Notes: generated by a model from the sequence alone, not told the origin. Shown: positions 15,991 through 24,355, numbered from the stretch's first letter. The stretch is DNA of 25,773 nt from an uncultured Flavobacteriia bacterium (GCA_946482495.1 CAMLRV010000007.1:1-25773), one strand, 5' to 3'. Made by a program: numbers and translations.

Positions 15991-16890
15991 AACCCAGTCA
16001 ATCGGATTTTCTAAAACTTGTATCAATTTTTCTTCGGCACTACCAACTTCTGGATGATGATCGTATATCCACTGAACATGTGGTGGTAAACTCATTAAAA
16101 TACTTTCAATTCTTCCGTTAGTTTTTAGTCCGAAAAGCGTGCCTTTATCGTGAACCAAATTGAACTCAACATAACGACCACGACGAATTTCTTGCCATGT
16201 GCGTTGTTCTTGTGTAAAAGGTAAAACTTTTCTTCTTTCTACAATTGGAACATAGGCTTCTAAGAAAGAATTTCCAACTTCCGTTACGAAATTGTACCAA
16301 TCTTCCATTTTCATGGTTTCGGTTTCTTTCAAATAATCGAAAAACAAACCACCTAAACCCCTAGCTTCATTTCGGTGTGCGTTCCAAAAATACTCGTCAC
16401 ATTTCTTTTTATAATTTGGATAGAATTCTGGATTATGTTTATCGCAAGCGGTTTTACATGTTTGATGAAAGTGTTTTCCATCTTCTACAAACAAATAATA
16501 AGGAGTTAAATCTTGTCCGCCACCAAACCAGCTATTAATTACCTTTCCATTATCATCATACATTTCAAAATAACGCCAATTCGCGTGAACTGTTGGCACC
16601 ATTGGGTTTTTCGGATGAATAACCAAACTCAATCCACAAGCGAAGAAATCGGCTTCCCCAACTTTAAACATTTGCTGCATCGATTCTGGTAATTTTCCAT
16701 GAACTGCCGAAATATTCACTCCGCCTTTTTCAAAAACTTGTCCGTTTTCAATTACGCGTGTTCTTCCGCCGCCGCCTTCTGGTCGTTCCCAAATGTCTTC
16801 ACGAAATTTAGCTTTTCCTTCAACTACTTCTAATCCAGCAACGATTTGATCTTGAAGATTTTGTATGTATGTGTAGAATTTATTTTTCAT
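15988..16890 (-). CDS. hemF: Oxygen-dependent coproporphyrinogen III oxidase
   Basis: This 300 aa enzyme oxidatively decarboxylates coproporphyrinogen III to protoporphyrinogen IX using O2. Family signatures are the glycine-rich GGGGRTRVIENG (39-50), FEKGGVNISAVHG (53-65), VHANWRYFEM (101-110), WFGGGQDLTPYY (121-132), the His-rich stretch around 140-172 and RGRYVEFNLVHDKGT (237-251). Length is normal for bacterial HemF. It implies aerobic heme synthesis; no anaerobic HemN is visible here. It lies 62 bases after hemE in the operon. Confidence 0.97.
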   Translation of the reverse strand: MKNKFYTYIQNLQDQIVAGLEVVEGKAKFREDIWERPEGGGGRTRVIENGQVFEKGGVNISAVHGKLPESMQQMFKVGEADFFACGLSLVIHPKNPMVPTVHANWRYFEMYDDNGKVINSWFGGGQDLTPYYLFVEDGKHFHQTCKTACDKHNPEFYPNYKKKCDEYFWNAHRNEARGLGGLFFDYLKETETMKMEDWYNFVTEVGNSFLEAYVPIVERRKVLPFTQEQRTWQEIRRGRYVEFNLVHDKGTLFGLKTNGRIESILMSLPPHVQWIYDHHPEVGSAEEKLIQVLENPIDWV

Positions 16891-16900
16891 TGTTTTAGTG

Positions 16901-16950
16901 TTCAGTCGCAGTATTCAGTCGCAGTTAATCTGCAATCTGAGACTGAGACT
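16901..16950. repeat. Short tandem-repeat element between hemE and hemF
   Basis: TTCAGTCGCAGT occurs twice (16901-16912 and 16914-16925). It is followed by CTGCAATCTGAGACTGAGACT, which has further CTGAGA/GAGACT partial repeats. It fills most of the 62-base hemE-hemF gap. The tandem structure is visible directly; its status as a genome-wide repeat is inference. Confidence 0.6.
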
Positions 16951-16952
16951 AT

Positions 16953-17978
16953 TTACTTGTTATACTCCTTCACCGCTTCCACAAAAGCTTTCGCGTGATC
17001 AACTGGAATGTTTGGTAAAATTCCGTGACCTAAGTTTACGATATAATTGTCTTTTCCGAATTCGTCAATCATTTCGTGAACCATTTTTTTAATGGTTGGA
17101 ATTGGTGATAATAATCGACTTGGATCGAAATTACCTTGTAATGTAATTTTTCCACCAGATAAATAACGTGCATTTCTTGGTGAACACGTCCAATCTACAC
17201 CCAAAGCCGATGCTTTTGATTTCGACATTTCGTTTAATGCAAACCAACATCCTTTTCCGAAAACGATTACTTTTGTTTCTTCCGCTAAGGCTTCAACAAT
17301 TTGGTTAATGTATTGCCATGAAAACTCATTATAATCCACTGGTGATAACATTCCACCCCAAGAATCAAAAATTTGAATCGCGTTACAACCTGCTTTTACT
17401 TTTTCTTTTAAGTATAAGATTGTTGTATCGGTAATTTTTTGTAATAAAACGTGTGCTGCTACTGGATTCGAAAAACAAAATCCTTTCGCAGTATCGAAAC
17501 TTTTAGAACCTTTTCCTTCTACGGCGTAACAGAAAATTGTCCATGGTGAACCTGCGAAACCAATTAATGGCACTTCGTCATTCAACATTTCTTTTGTCAA
17601 TTTAATCGCATCGAAAACATAACCTAACGTTTCATTCACATCTGGAACGAAAACTTTTTCTACATCTTGCGAAGTTCTGATTGGATTAGGAATAATTGGT
17701 CCTAAATTATCTTTTAATTCAACGTGAATTCCCATCGCACGTGGCACCACCAAAATATCTGAAAACAAAATTGCCGCATCTGGTTTTACAATTCGAATCG
17801 GTTGAACTGTAATTTCTGCTGCTAATTCTGGAGTTTCGCAACGCGTAAAGAAATCATATTTGTCGCGTAACGCTCTAAATTCTGGCAAATATCTTCCTGC
17901 TTGACGCATCATCCAAACTGGCGGACGTTCTACAGATTCGTTATTTAAGGCACGTAAGAATAAATCGTTTTTTATCAT
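16953..17978 (-). CDS. hemE: Uroporphyrinogen decarboxylase
   Basis: This 341 aa enzyme removes four acetate carboxyls from uroporphyrinogen III to give coproporphyrinogen III. The N-terminal signature [18 protein letters not shown] (18-35) includes the substrate-binding arginines R25 and R29. The catalytic aspartate is D74 (LFSDILVVP), and [16 protein letters not shown] (140-155) and [10 protein letters not shown] (204-213) are conserved. Length matches the family. It is the fourth gene in the operon, 29 bases after hemD. Confidence 0.98.
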   Translation of the reverse strand: MIKNDLFLRALNNESVERPPVWMMRQAGRYLPEFRALRDKYDFFTRCETPELAAEITVQPIRIVKPDAAILFSDILVVPRAMGIHVELKDNLGPIIPNPIRTSQDVEKVFVPDVNETLGYVFDAIKLTKEMLNDEVPLIGFAGSPWTIFCYAVEGKGSKSFDTAKGFCFSNPVAAHVLLQKITDTTILYLKEKVKAGCNAIQIFDSWGGMLSPVDYNEFSWQYINQIVEALAEETKVIVFGKGCWFALNEMSKSKASALGVDWTCSPRNARYLSGGKITLQGNFDPSRLLSPIPTIKKMVHEMIDEFGKDNYIVNLGHGILPNIPVDHAKAFVEAVKEYNK

Positions 17979-17992
17979 TTTCTTTTATTTAA

Positions 17993-18003
17993 ACCTGTCA
18001 GGT
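17993..18003. repeat. Palindrome between hemD and hemE
   Basis: ACCTGTCAGGT is a perfect 5-bp inverted repeat around one central base, within the 29-base hemD-hemE gap. I recall similar AACCTGTCAGGT sequences as common intergenic motifs in flavobacteria. One copy only is seen here. Confidence 0.4.
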
Positions 18004-18007
18004 ATTA

Positions 18008-18685
18008 TTATGTATAATATTCTATAACTTGATCAATTACATTTTCAACAGATGGTTGATAAGCAATTTGTATGTTTTTAATTTTATTTTCAGGTAATTT
18101 TTCTTCTAAACTTGCTGCCGTTGTATTACCAATGCAAAACAATTTTTCGTTAGCAATAGTGTTTTTTTTGAGATAACTTGTTACGCCAGACGGACTGAAA
18201 AACAAAATCGCATCTACACTTTCCGAAATTTTTTGAGGAGTTAAAGTCGTATCGTAAACCTTAATTTCATTGAAAACTATATCGTTTTGAGTTAACATTT
18301 CTGGCAACGTATCTCTACGGAGATTACCACTAAAAAACGTATAACTTTCATCAGCATAAACTAAAGAAATTATTTCGGCTAAATCTTCTGCATAACCCGT
18401 ATGCGCTTCTACTTTAAATCCGTTTTCGTTTAGCAATTCTTTTGTTTTCGAACCTACACAAAAAACAGTTTTTTTCTTCAAATCTTTAATTTTTGGATGA
18501 TTCAATACACTTAAAACTGCATTTTGACTCGTGAAAATTAAATTATCATGTATGTTTTCTAATTCGAAAGAAATGTTTTCAGTTTGGATAAAATTGGCTT
18601 CCACAACTTGGATAGTTGCTTTTTCCAATTCTTGTTTTTGAATTGGTGAAAGGATTTTTGTAGAAAGAATTTTGATTGCTGACAT
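18008..18685 (-). CDS. hemD: Uroporphyrinogen-III synthase
   Basis: This 225 aa protein cyclises hydroxymethylbilane to uroporphyrinogen III with inversion of ring D. The family is weakly conserved, but the IFTSQNAV (50-57) and FFSPSGVTSYL segments are typical, the length fits, and it lies between hemC and hemE. Its start codon overlaps the hemC stop by one base (TAATG), so translation of the two is probably coupled. Confidence 0.92.
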   Translation of the reverse strand: MSAIKILSTKILSPIQKQELEKATIQVVEANFIQTENISFELENIHDNLIFTSQNAVLSVLNHPKIKDLKKKTVFCVGSKTKELLNENGFKVEAHTGYAEDLAEIISLVYADESYTFFSGNLRRDTLPEMLTQNDIVFNEIKVYDTTLTPQKISESVDAILFFSPSGVTSYLKKNTIANEKLFCIGNTTAASLEEKLPENKIKNIQIAYQPSVENVIDQVIEYYT

Positions 18686-19620
18686 TATTTTTTCAGTTTT
18701 TCTTTAATTTCTGTCATTAATACTGAACCACCGTTTGCTAAAATTTCTTGAGCAGAATTGAAACCTAATTTTTTCCATTCGGAAACATCAACTTTTTTAG
18801 TAATGTCTAATTTTTGTATCCCATCAATTGAAAATAAAACTCCAGTAAAATCAATCACATCTTCTTTTTCGTTATACGTTGCAATGGCTCCAATTGGCGC
18901 CGTACAACCACCTTCTAATGTTCTTAGAAATTGACGTTCGATATAGGTACAAATTTCTGTTTCGATATGATTTAATTGCGAAACAGCATCTAACGAAAAC
19001 ATATCGTCAGCGTTACAAACCACTAACATGGCACCTTGAGCTGGCGCTGGTGTCATCCAATTTAATGCGATATAATTTTCTGGTTTTAAATTGATTCTTT
19101 CTAAACCAGCTTCTGCAAAAATGGCACCGCTCCATGTTTCAGAATCGGCTACTTTTTGCATTCTGGTATTTACATTTCCGCGAATATCTTCTACATTGTG
19201 AGTTGGATATTTGTGTAACCAACTTGCTTTTCTTCGTAAACTACTACTAGCAATTGTGCAATTCTCTTCGGTAAGAAAATCTAAATTTCCTTTATGAACT
19301 AAAATGTCTAACGTGGAAGCTCTTTCTAAAACTGCACCTTGAATGATTCCGTTTGGCAATTGCGTTGGCACATCTTTCATAGAATGCACCGCAATATCAA
19401 TTTTGCCTTGAATCATTGCAATATCAAGGGTTTTTGTGAAAATTCCTGTGATTCCTAATTCGTACAACGGTTTATCTAAAACAATATCGCCTTCTGATTT
19501 CACGGCAATAATTTCGGTTTTATAACCTAAATCGTTTAATTGTTTTTCAACAGTATGAGCTTGCCAAAGTGCTAATTCGCTATCGCGAGTTCCTATTCGT
19601 ATGGTTTTTTGATTTGCCAT
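18685..19620 (-). CDS. hemC: Hydroxymethylbilane synthase (porphobilinogen deaminase)
   Basis: This 311 aa enzyme polymerises four porphobilinogens into hydroxymethylbilane. The dipyrromethane cofactor attaches to C239 in RTLEGGCTAPIGA. The catalytic aspartate is D83 in HSMKDVPT, and substrate-binding basic residues lie in SSSLRRKASW (125-134) and DIRGNVNTR (145-153). N-terminal IGTRDSELALWQA is a family hallmark. It is joined to hemA upstream and hemD downstream by TAATG overlaps. Confidence 0.98.
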   Translation of the reverse strand: MANQKTIRIGTRDSELALWQAHTVEKQLNDLGYKTEIIAVKSEGDIVLDKPLYELGITGIFTKTLDIAMIQGKIDIAVHSMKDVPTQLPNGIIQGAVLERASTLDILVHKGNLDFLTEENCTIASSSLRRKASWLHKYPTHNVEDIRGNVNTRMQKVADSETWSGAIFAEAGLERINLKPENYIALNWMTPAPAQGAMLVVCNADDMFSLDAVSQLNHIETEICTYIERQFLRTLEGGCTAPIGAIATYNEKEDVIDFTGVLFSIDGIQKLDITKKVDVSEWKKLGFNSAQEILANGGSVLMTEIKEKLKK

Positions 19621-20864
19621 TAGTCGATTTGAAAAACCTTATTTATCCATTCTACACTTTCTTCCACAACAGTGTTATCATCTTTCAAATGATTGGCAAA
19701 ATGGCTGGTTATTTTTTGAATTAATTTAGCCGTTACAATTTCAGCATGTTCTTCATTAAAATCGGCATTTTTCTTTTTCAAGTGATTAATTTCCGATTCT
19801 TTAATTGCATTTAATTTCGCTTTTAATGCATGAATTGTAGGTGCATATTTTCTGCCTTTAGACCAAGTTAAAAATTCAGTTAGAATTTCTGTAATAATTG
19901 CTTCGGCAGCAGGAATATGTTGTTTTCTGTTTTCTAGAGTTTCATCCGTAATTTGCGACAAATGATCCATATGAATTAATGTCACTAATGGATTTTGCTT
20001 AACGTTTTCGTTTACATTTTTCGGAATCGATAAATCTAAAATCAACAAGGGTTTTTTCAGGTTTAAAATATCTAAATCAACCGTTGGGTTTTGTGCACCA
20101 GTAGCTACTACAACTACATCTGCTTTTTGTAATTCGATCTGCAAATCTGAATAATCCTTAACAATAAGATTTAATTTTTTAGCTAATTTCTCCGCCTTAT
20201 CTTTTGTTCTGTTGATTAACGTAATATGTTCGTGTTTCGAATGTTTGACTAGATTTTCACACGTATTTCTTCCAATTTTACCTGTTCCGAAAAGCAAGAT
20301 GTTCTTGTCGGAAATATTTTCAACATTCTTAAAAATATATTGAACCGCTGCAAATGATACCGAAGTGGCACCGCTAGAAATTTCGGTTTCGTTTTTAACT
20401 TTTTTACTGGCTTGAATTACTGAATTTACCAAACGCTCTAAATAAGCATTCGCTAAATTAAATTTTTTACTTTCCACAAAAGCGTTTTTCAATTGTGCGA
20501 TGATTTCAAAATCACCTAAAATCTGACTATCTAAACCAGTTCCTACTCGAAACATGTGGTTTAAAGCTTCTTTTTGTTTGTAAACGTAAGCGTATTTTTG
20601 AAATTCTTCTAAAGAACCTTGACTGTTTTCACAAAGTAATTGAATCAATTGAAAAGGATGTTGTGCAAAACCATAAATTTCGGTTCTGTTACATGTCGAA
20701 GTAACTAATAAACTATCTACACCATTAGCTTTGGCTTGTTCCAACAGGTTGGTTTTGGCTGCGTCGTCTAAACTAAATTTACCTCTAATTTCGGCATCAG
20801 CTTTTTTGTAGCTCAAGCCGATAGCGTAGAAAGTATTTTGTTTTGCGGGTGAATGATTGTCCAT
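19620..20864 (-). CDS. hemA: Glutamyl-tRNA reductase
   Basis: This 414 aa enzyme reduces glutamyl-tRNA(Glu) to glutamate-1-semialdehyde with NADPH, the committed and usually regulated step of the C5 heme pathway. The catalytic cysteine is C58 in TSTCNRTEIYGF. GLDSQILGDFEI (110-121) corresponds to the conserved G-ETQILGQ-type segment with a D-S variation. The NADPH-binding glycine-rich loop is LFGTGKIGRN (191-200). A C-terminal helical dimerisation region follows. It is the first gene of the operon and faces the AraC regulator. hemL, the next enzyme, is not in this window. Confidence 0.97.
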   Translation of the reverse strand: MDNHSPAKQNTFYAIGLSYKKADAEIRGKFSLDDAAKTNLLEQAKANGVDSLLVTSTCNRTEIYGFAQHPFQLIQLLCENSQGSLEEFQKYAYVYKQKEALNHMFRVGTGLDSQILGDFEIIAQLKNAFVESKKFNLANAYLERLVNSVIQASKKVKNETEISSGATSVSFAAVQYIFKNVENISDKNILLFGTGKIGRNTCENLVKHSKHEHITLINRTKDKAEKLAKKLNLIVKDYSDLQIELQKADVVVVATGAQNPTVDLDILNLKKPLLILDLSIPKNVNENVKQNPLVTLIHMDHLSQITDETLENRKQHIPAAEAIITEILTEFLTWSKGRKYAPTIHALKAKLNAIKESEINHLKKKNADFNEEHAEIVTAKLIQKITSHFANHLKDDNTVVEESVEWINKVFQID

Positions 20865-20890
20865 AAATTGCTTTATCTCTTAAAGATGCA

Positions 20891-20922
20891 CAAAATTATT
20901 GTTTAGCTTTTTATAAAAACAA
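20891..20922 (-). promoter_or_regulatory. Candidate promoter of the hemA operon
   Basis: On the minus strand, TTG (20920-20922), a 21-base spacer and TAATTTTG (20891-20898) fit the Bacteroidota TTG/TAnnTTTG pattern. The start codon is 26 bases from the -7 box, giving a short leader. The -33 element lies inside the direct-repeat copy at 20911-20934. Confidence 0.6.
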
Positions 20923-20934
20923 CGCTAAAAGTAC
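20911..20934 (+). promoter_or_regulatory. Direct repeat copy 1, candidate operator at the hemA promoter
   Basis: The core ATAAAAACAACGCTA (20913-20927) matches 21080-21094 in 14 of 15 positions. Over 24 bases the two copies match in 19. This copy covers the hemA -33 element. TTTAGC (20902-20907) and GCTAAA (20924-20929) also form a 6-bp inverted repeat centred on the spacer. The adjacent AraC protein is the obvious candidate ligand, by inference. Confidence 0.45.
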
Positions 20935-20967
20935 TTTTTATATCGTAAATTGTTTTTTTTGAATAAA

Positions 20968-21000
20968 TTGTACTTATTTTGCTATAAACTAGTAACTTTG
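20968..21000 (+). promoter_or_regulatory. Candidate promoter of the araC-family gene
   Basis: TTG (20968-20970), a 22-base spacer and TAACTTTG (20993-21000) resemble the Bacteroidota promoter, with a slightly long spacer. It would give a leader of about 85 bases, long enough to carry repeat copy 2 at its end. Confidence 0.5.
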
Positions 21001-21077
21001 TAACAAATTCAATACCGCAGATGTTGTTTGTTTAGAATAATTATAAATAACAAATGTATATTTTAATTAAAAACATT

Positions 21078-21101
21078 TCATAAAAATAACGCTATGAGTT
21101 C
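21078..21101 (+). promoter_or_regulatory. Direct repeat copy 2, overlapping the araC start codon
   Basis: The core ATAAAAATAACGCTA (21080-21094) ends on the A of the ATG and covers the ribosome-binding region. It is in the same orientation as copy 1, 167 bases away. Binding here could give autoregulation, but the A-rich part could also be an ordinary Bacteroidota translation leader. Confidence 0.4.
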
Positions 21102-21954
21102 ATTTGAAGAAATTAAAATTGATGATGATTTTACTTTATTACGTTTTCAAAACGATTCTGACAACACAGAAATTGTTGAAAAACAGGTTGGTACAGGATT
21201 AATTCAGTTTCATTTTAATGTAAAAGGAAAAGGAAAATTTATTTTTAACAACAACTCTTATACATTGGATTTAAATGAAGAAAAAGCCCTTTTATTATAC
21301 AATCCACAAAAAGAATTGCCTTTACATTTAGAAATTGAACCTAAAAGTTGGTTGATTTCGATATTAATTTCGATTAAAAAATTCCACACTTTATTTTCAA
21401 ACGATGCAGAAATGATTCCTTTTTTAAGTAAAGATAATTTGGAAAAAAAATATTACGCAGAGGAAGCTATTAGTCCGTCTATGGCGATTGTGTTGAATCA
21501 AATTTTTCATTACAACCAAAACTCATCAATTAAAACCTTATATTTAAAAGGAAAAAGCTATGAATTGTTGAGCTTATTCTTTAATACAAATGAAGATCCA
21601 AATGCAGAGCATTGTCCGTTTTTATCTGATGAAAGCAATGTTTTAAAAATTAAAAAAGCTAAAGAAATTATTATTAAAAACATGGCTGAACCACCAGGTT
21701 TACAAGAATTGGCAGATGAAGTAGGTATTTCTTTAAAAAAATTAAAAGCTGGATTTAAAGAAATTTATGGCGACACTGTTTTTAATTTTCTATTCGATTA
21801 TAAAATGGAATATGCACGCAAAATGTTGGAATCAGGTTCGTATAATGTAAACGAAGTAGGTTTACAAATTGGATACAGCACGTCAAGTCATTTTATTGCC
21901 GCTTTTAAAAAGAAATACGGAACCACACCGAAAAAATATTTGTTAGAGAAATAA
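21094..21954 (+). CDS. AraC-family transcriptional regulator, candidate heme-responsive
   Basis: This 286 aa protein has an N-terminal sensor-like region (about 1-165) and a C-terminal AraC/XylS DNA-binding domain (about 183-284). The latter has two helix-turn-helix motifs: LQELADEVGISLKKLKAGF (203-221) and NVNEVGLQIGYSTSSHFIAAF (251-271). GTTPKKYL near the C-terminus is the usual family ending. The only cysteine, C174, is in H-C-P-F-L just before the DNA-binding domain; Cys-Pro is the core of heme regulatory motifs in other proteins. The gene is divergent from hemA, and hemH/hemJ lie downstream beyond three other genes, so control of heme synthesis is likely. Heme sensing itself is inference. 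A PchR-like siderophore or iron-sensing role is an alternative. Confidence 0.9.
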   Translation: MSSFEEIKIDDDFTLLRFQNDSDNTEIVEKQVGTGLIQFHFNVKGKGKFIFNNNSYTLDLNEEKALLLYNPQKELPLHLEIEPKSWLISILISIKKFHTLFSNDAEMIPFLSKDNLEKKYYAEEAISPSMAIVLNQIFHYNQNSSIKTLYLKGKSYELLSLFFNTNEDPNAEHCPFLSDESNVLKIKKAKEIIIKNMAEPPGLQELADEVGISLKKLKAGFKEIYGDTVFNFLFDYKMEYARKMLESGSYNVNEVGLQIGYSTSSHFIAAFKKKYGTTPKKYLLEK

Positions 21955-21980
21955 AAAAAGAGCCAAAAGGCTCTTTTTTT
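21953..21980. terminator. Bidirectional terminator after the AraC gene and the small secreted-protein operon
   Basis: A 12-bp stem (21953-21964 with 21969-21980, AAAAAAAGAGCC/GGCTCTTTTTTT) closes an AAAA loop. It begins within the araC stop codon region and ends 5 bases before the stop of the convergent gene, so it serves both directions. Confidence 0.88.
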
Positions 21981-21984
21981 ATTT

Positions 21985-22806
21985 TTAGTTATAATAGTGG
22001 GCTACTATAATTACTTCATCATCTCCTCCACCCATTTGCATTTTTACCGCTCCAGTTCCGGCTGTATTGGCTACGAATAAAATTCCAGCGAACATTGGAC
22101 AATACGTTCCAGGTCCTAATTTAATGTAATCATGACCAGTTGCATAGAATTTTTTATCAAATCCCTCTTGACCTCCAGCCCCAGCCGTACTTCCGTTGGT
22201 GTAAAAATTTCCACTATAACCCATAGCACCAGGATTTCCTGCAAAATTAATTGGCACACCATCATAATCATTTACAATAGTCGCTCCTGCCGGTCCTCCA
22301 TTTCTTAAATACACATAAAATTGCGCTGTACGGGCATGATAATCATCAATTGGAAGTCCTGCCTTATAAATTTCGTAAGATACTGCGTAGTTAATTTCAA
22401 CAATTGCAGGTCTGGTTAACGTAAATGTGGATAAACCAGCGCCCGTTTGTCTTGGCCATCCAGCCATAGAATATCCAGAACCCACTCCTGTTTGATTTAC
22501 TTGATTGGTATCAGCACCTCCAGTATCTAAAGGGTCAGCTAAATAATTAGCCGGATTAAAAAGCACTTCAATATTAGTTGGAATTGTACTTAAAACTAAA
22601 TCTCCATTGGCGTTAGCAAAAACACGAGTGTTCTCATTTACCCCTAAATTTAAAGGGTTATTTACTGCATTTAAACCTTCAATTCGTATGTTTGAATTTG
22701 CTCCAGCTACGTGAAGTTCTTCTTGAGGAGTTGTAGTGTTTACTCCAACTTGAGCAAATGCAAAAATTGAAGAAAATATAAATAATATAGGTAATGTTTT
22801 TTTCAT
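21985..22806 (-). CDS. Secreted protein of unknown function, paralogue 3 of 3
   Basis: This 273 aa protein has a signal peptide (about 1-19, ending FAFAQ) and then the stretch VGVNTTTPQEELHVAG. This is the GIGT-TPQ-LHV type of opening seen in many Bacteroidota surface and tail-fibre-like proteins. NIRIEGLN and ANGDLVL follow and are shared with the two genes upstream. The remainder is predicted from its alternating pattern to be beta-rich (FTLTRPAIVEINYAVSYEIY), which could be a small jelly-roll; this is a guess. The C-terminus is GGGDDEVIIVAHYYN. There is no T9SS sorting domain and no lipobox. It is the last gene of a three-gene operon, 11 bases after its neighbour. Function unknown. Confidence 0.85.
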   Translation of the reverse strand: MKKTLPILFIFSSIFAFAQVGVNTTTPQEELHVAGANSNIRIEGLNAVNNPLNLGVNENTRVFANANGDLVLSTIPTNIEVLFNPANYLADPLDTGGADTNQVNQTGVGSGYSMAGWPRQTGAGLSTFTLTRPAIVEINYAVSYEIYKAGLPIDDYHARTAQFYVYLRNGGPAGATIVNDYDGVPINFAGNPGAMGYSGNFYTNGSTAGAGGQEGFDKKFYATGHDYIKLGPGTYCPMFAGILFVANTAGTGAVKMQMGGGDDEVIIVAHYYN

Positions 22807-22817
22807 TGTTTAAAGTA

Positions 22818-23585
22818 TTAATTATAAATACGAATTTTTAAATAATCTGAAGAACCTCCAAATCCTACAAAAGTATCTCTATTATTTCCATCAATCGTTT
22901 CGCCATAAAAAACTAAGGAATGATTTCCTGCAGGAATATTTCCATATCCAACACCGTGAATAAATGCATATCCAACAGAACCTTGCACATAAGACGTATA
23001 AGCTTCACCATGCAAACCATATTTTTTTGAAAGTTCTGTAGCATCTAAACCATCATTATTTAAATCAATATAATAGTAGCAACGAACTGTTCTTGCAGAA
23101 ATATCGGCAAAAGTTGAAGCGGCTGGCGCTGGTAAAAACTGATCCGAAAGGTCAATTGTCATCGCATAACGCACTTCAATTAAAGCGTCTTGCGGGCTTG
23201 TAAACGGCACAGAAGTAATTTGATTTACCGCACTTGTAACTGTTGTATTATTAGCTACAACGGTTCCATCGCCATAAGGTCCGTTTGGAACGAAATTTGG
23301 CACACTTATTAAAAAGTTCAAAGGTTCATTTACACCAACACCTTCACCAGCATTATAATTTGGTGGATCAAGTGTTAAATCTCCATTAGCAGTTACATAA
23401 ACTGGCGCTAATCTTGGAGGAACATTTAATAAAGGCTTATTTGTAGAATTTAAACTTTCAATACGAATAGTTGAAGTAGTTCCTGCAATATGTAAATCTT
23501 TTTGAGGAGTAGCTGTTCCAATACCTACTTGAGAAAAAAGGAAATTAGAACATAAAATTGAGATATAAAATACAACTTTTTTCAT
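22818..23585 (-). CDS. Secreted protein of unknown function, paralogue 2 of 3
   Basis: This 255 aa protein has a signal peptide (about 1-19, ending FLFSQ) followed by VGIGTATPQKDLHIAG, TIRIESLNSTNKPL and ANGDLTL, the clearest form of the opening shared by the trio. A central beta-rich segment (ALIEVRYAMTIDL, then RTVRCYYYIDLNNDG) and a glycine-rich end (FVGFGGSSDYLKIRIYN) have counterparts in both neighbours. No catalytic motif, T9SS sorting domain or lipobox is visible. It sits 20 bases after paralogue 1 and 11 bases before paralogue 3, so the three are probably one transcript. Function unknown; export to periplasm or surface is likely. Confidence 0.85.
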   Translation of the reverse strand: MKKVVFYISILCSNFLFSQVGIGTATPQKDLHIAGTTSTIRIESLNSTNKPLLNVPPRLAPVYVTANGDLTLDPPNYNAGEGVGVNEPLNFLISVPNFVPNGPYGDGTVVANNTTVTSAVNQITSVPFTSPQDALIEVRYAMTIDLSDQFLPAPAASTFADISARTVRCYYYIDLNNDGLDATELSKKYGLHGEAYTSYVQGSVGYAFIHGVGYGNIPAGNHSLVFYGETIDGNNRDTFVGFGGSSDYLKIRIYN

Positions 23586-23605
23586 AATCTTTAGTTTTTT
23601 AGTTT

Positions 23606-24355
23606 TTAATATAAACGCATAAAAATTGCATCTGGACCACCAGCAAACCTTATATAGGTATTCTGGTTATTAACTCCTGAACAAACAGTTCCATAAAAAC
23701 GAATAGTATGAGCACCTGGAGTCAAAGACATATACGTAGTACCACTATTGTAAATATAGCCTGTTGAAGCATCTGGAGCTGCAGCTGGATTAGAAGCAAT
23801 GTCGTTTCTATTGAAATAACATTTTGAACTTGGCGCATATCTTCTTGTTGTTGGCGCAAGCACTGGTGTATCTAAAGTGAAAAAATTAGTAATGTTTCTA
23901 GCATAGGCGTCTTTGATAATAGTTAAAAGATTGTCTTGAAATACTTCTATACTCAATGAATATTTAATTTCAAGAATGGTGTTACGTGTTACCGTAAAAG
24001 TGTAAGATGTGATTTCAACAGATTCATAACCATCATTTGCTTGTGCAGCAGTTATTGCTACAAAACCGTTTACTCCTGCTGTAGTATACGCGTCATTTCC
24101 ATCGCTATTTTGAGATGCGGAAACTTTTAGAGTTAAATCTCCATTACTATCCACATAAAGTGGATACGTTTGCCCGGCCACTCCACCATTGAAATCGTTA
24201 TTGGTAGAATTTAAACCGTCTACTCTAATTGTTCCAGTTTGAGAACCAAGATGTAATTGTTGCTGTGGGGATGTTTTATTTATACCCACACCAGACTGAG
24301 CCATCGAACTCCACGCCGCTAGTAGCATAAATAATGCAAAATAATTTTTTTTCAT
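23606..24355 (-). CDS. Secreted protein of unknown function, paralogue 1 of 3
   Basis: This 249 aa protein is the first gene of the trio. A signal peptide (about 1-19, ending SSMAQ) precedes SGVGINKTSPQQQLHLG, TIRVDGLNSTNN and SNGDLTL. The middle has the same beta-rich pattern as its paralogues (FTVTRNTILEIKYSLSIEVF). The end, IRFAGGPDAIFMRLY, corresponds to the glycine-rich end of paralogue 2. Divergence between the three is considerable outside the first ~60 residues, so the duplication is not recent. They lie between the AraC regulator and hemH with no evident link to heme metabolism. Confidence 0.85.
   Translation of the reverse strand: MKKNYFALFMLLAAWSSMAQSGVGINKTSPQQQLHLGSQTGTIRVDGLNSTNNDFNGGVAGQTYPLYVDSNGDLTLKVSASQNSDGNDAYTTAGVNGFVAITAAQANDGYESVEITSYTFTVTRNTILEIKYSLSIEVFQDNLLTIIKDAYARNITNFFTLDTPVLAPTTRRYAPSSKCYFNRNDIASNPAAAPDASTGYIYNSGTTYMSLTPGAHTIRFYGTVCSGVNNQNTYIRFAGGPDAIFMRLY

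Noticed and set aside
16898..17092. A plus-strand open frame of 64 codons over the hemE-hemF gap
   Set aside because: It reads through the tandem repeats and into the antisense of hemE, with no homology that I recognise.
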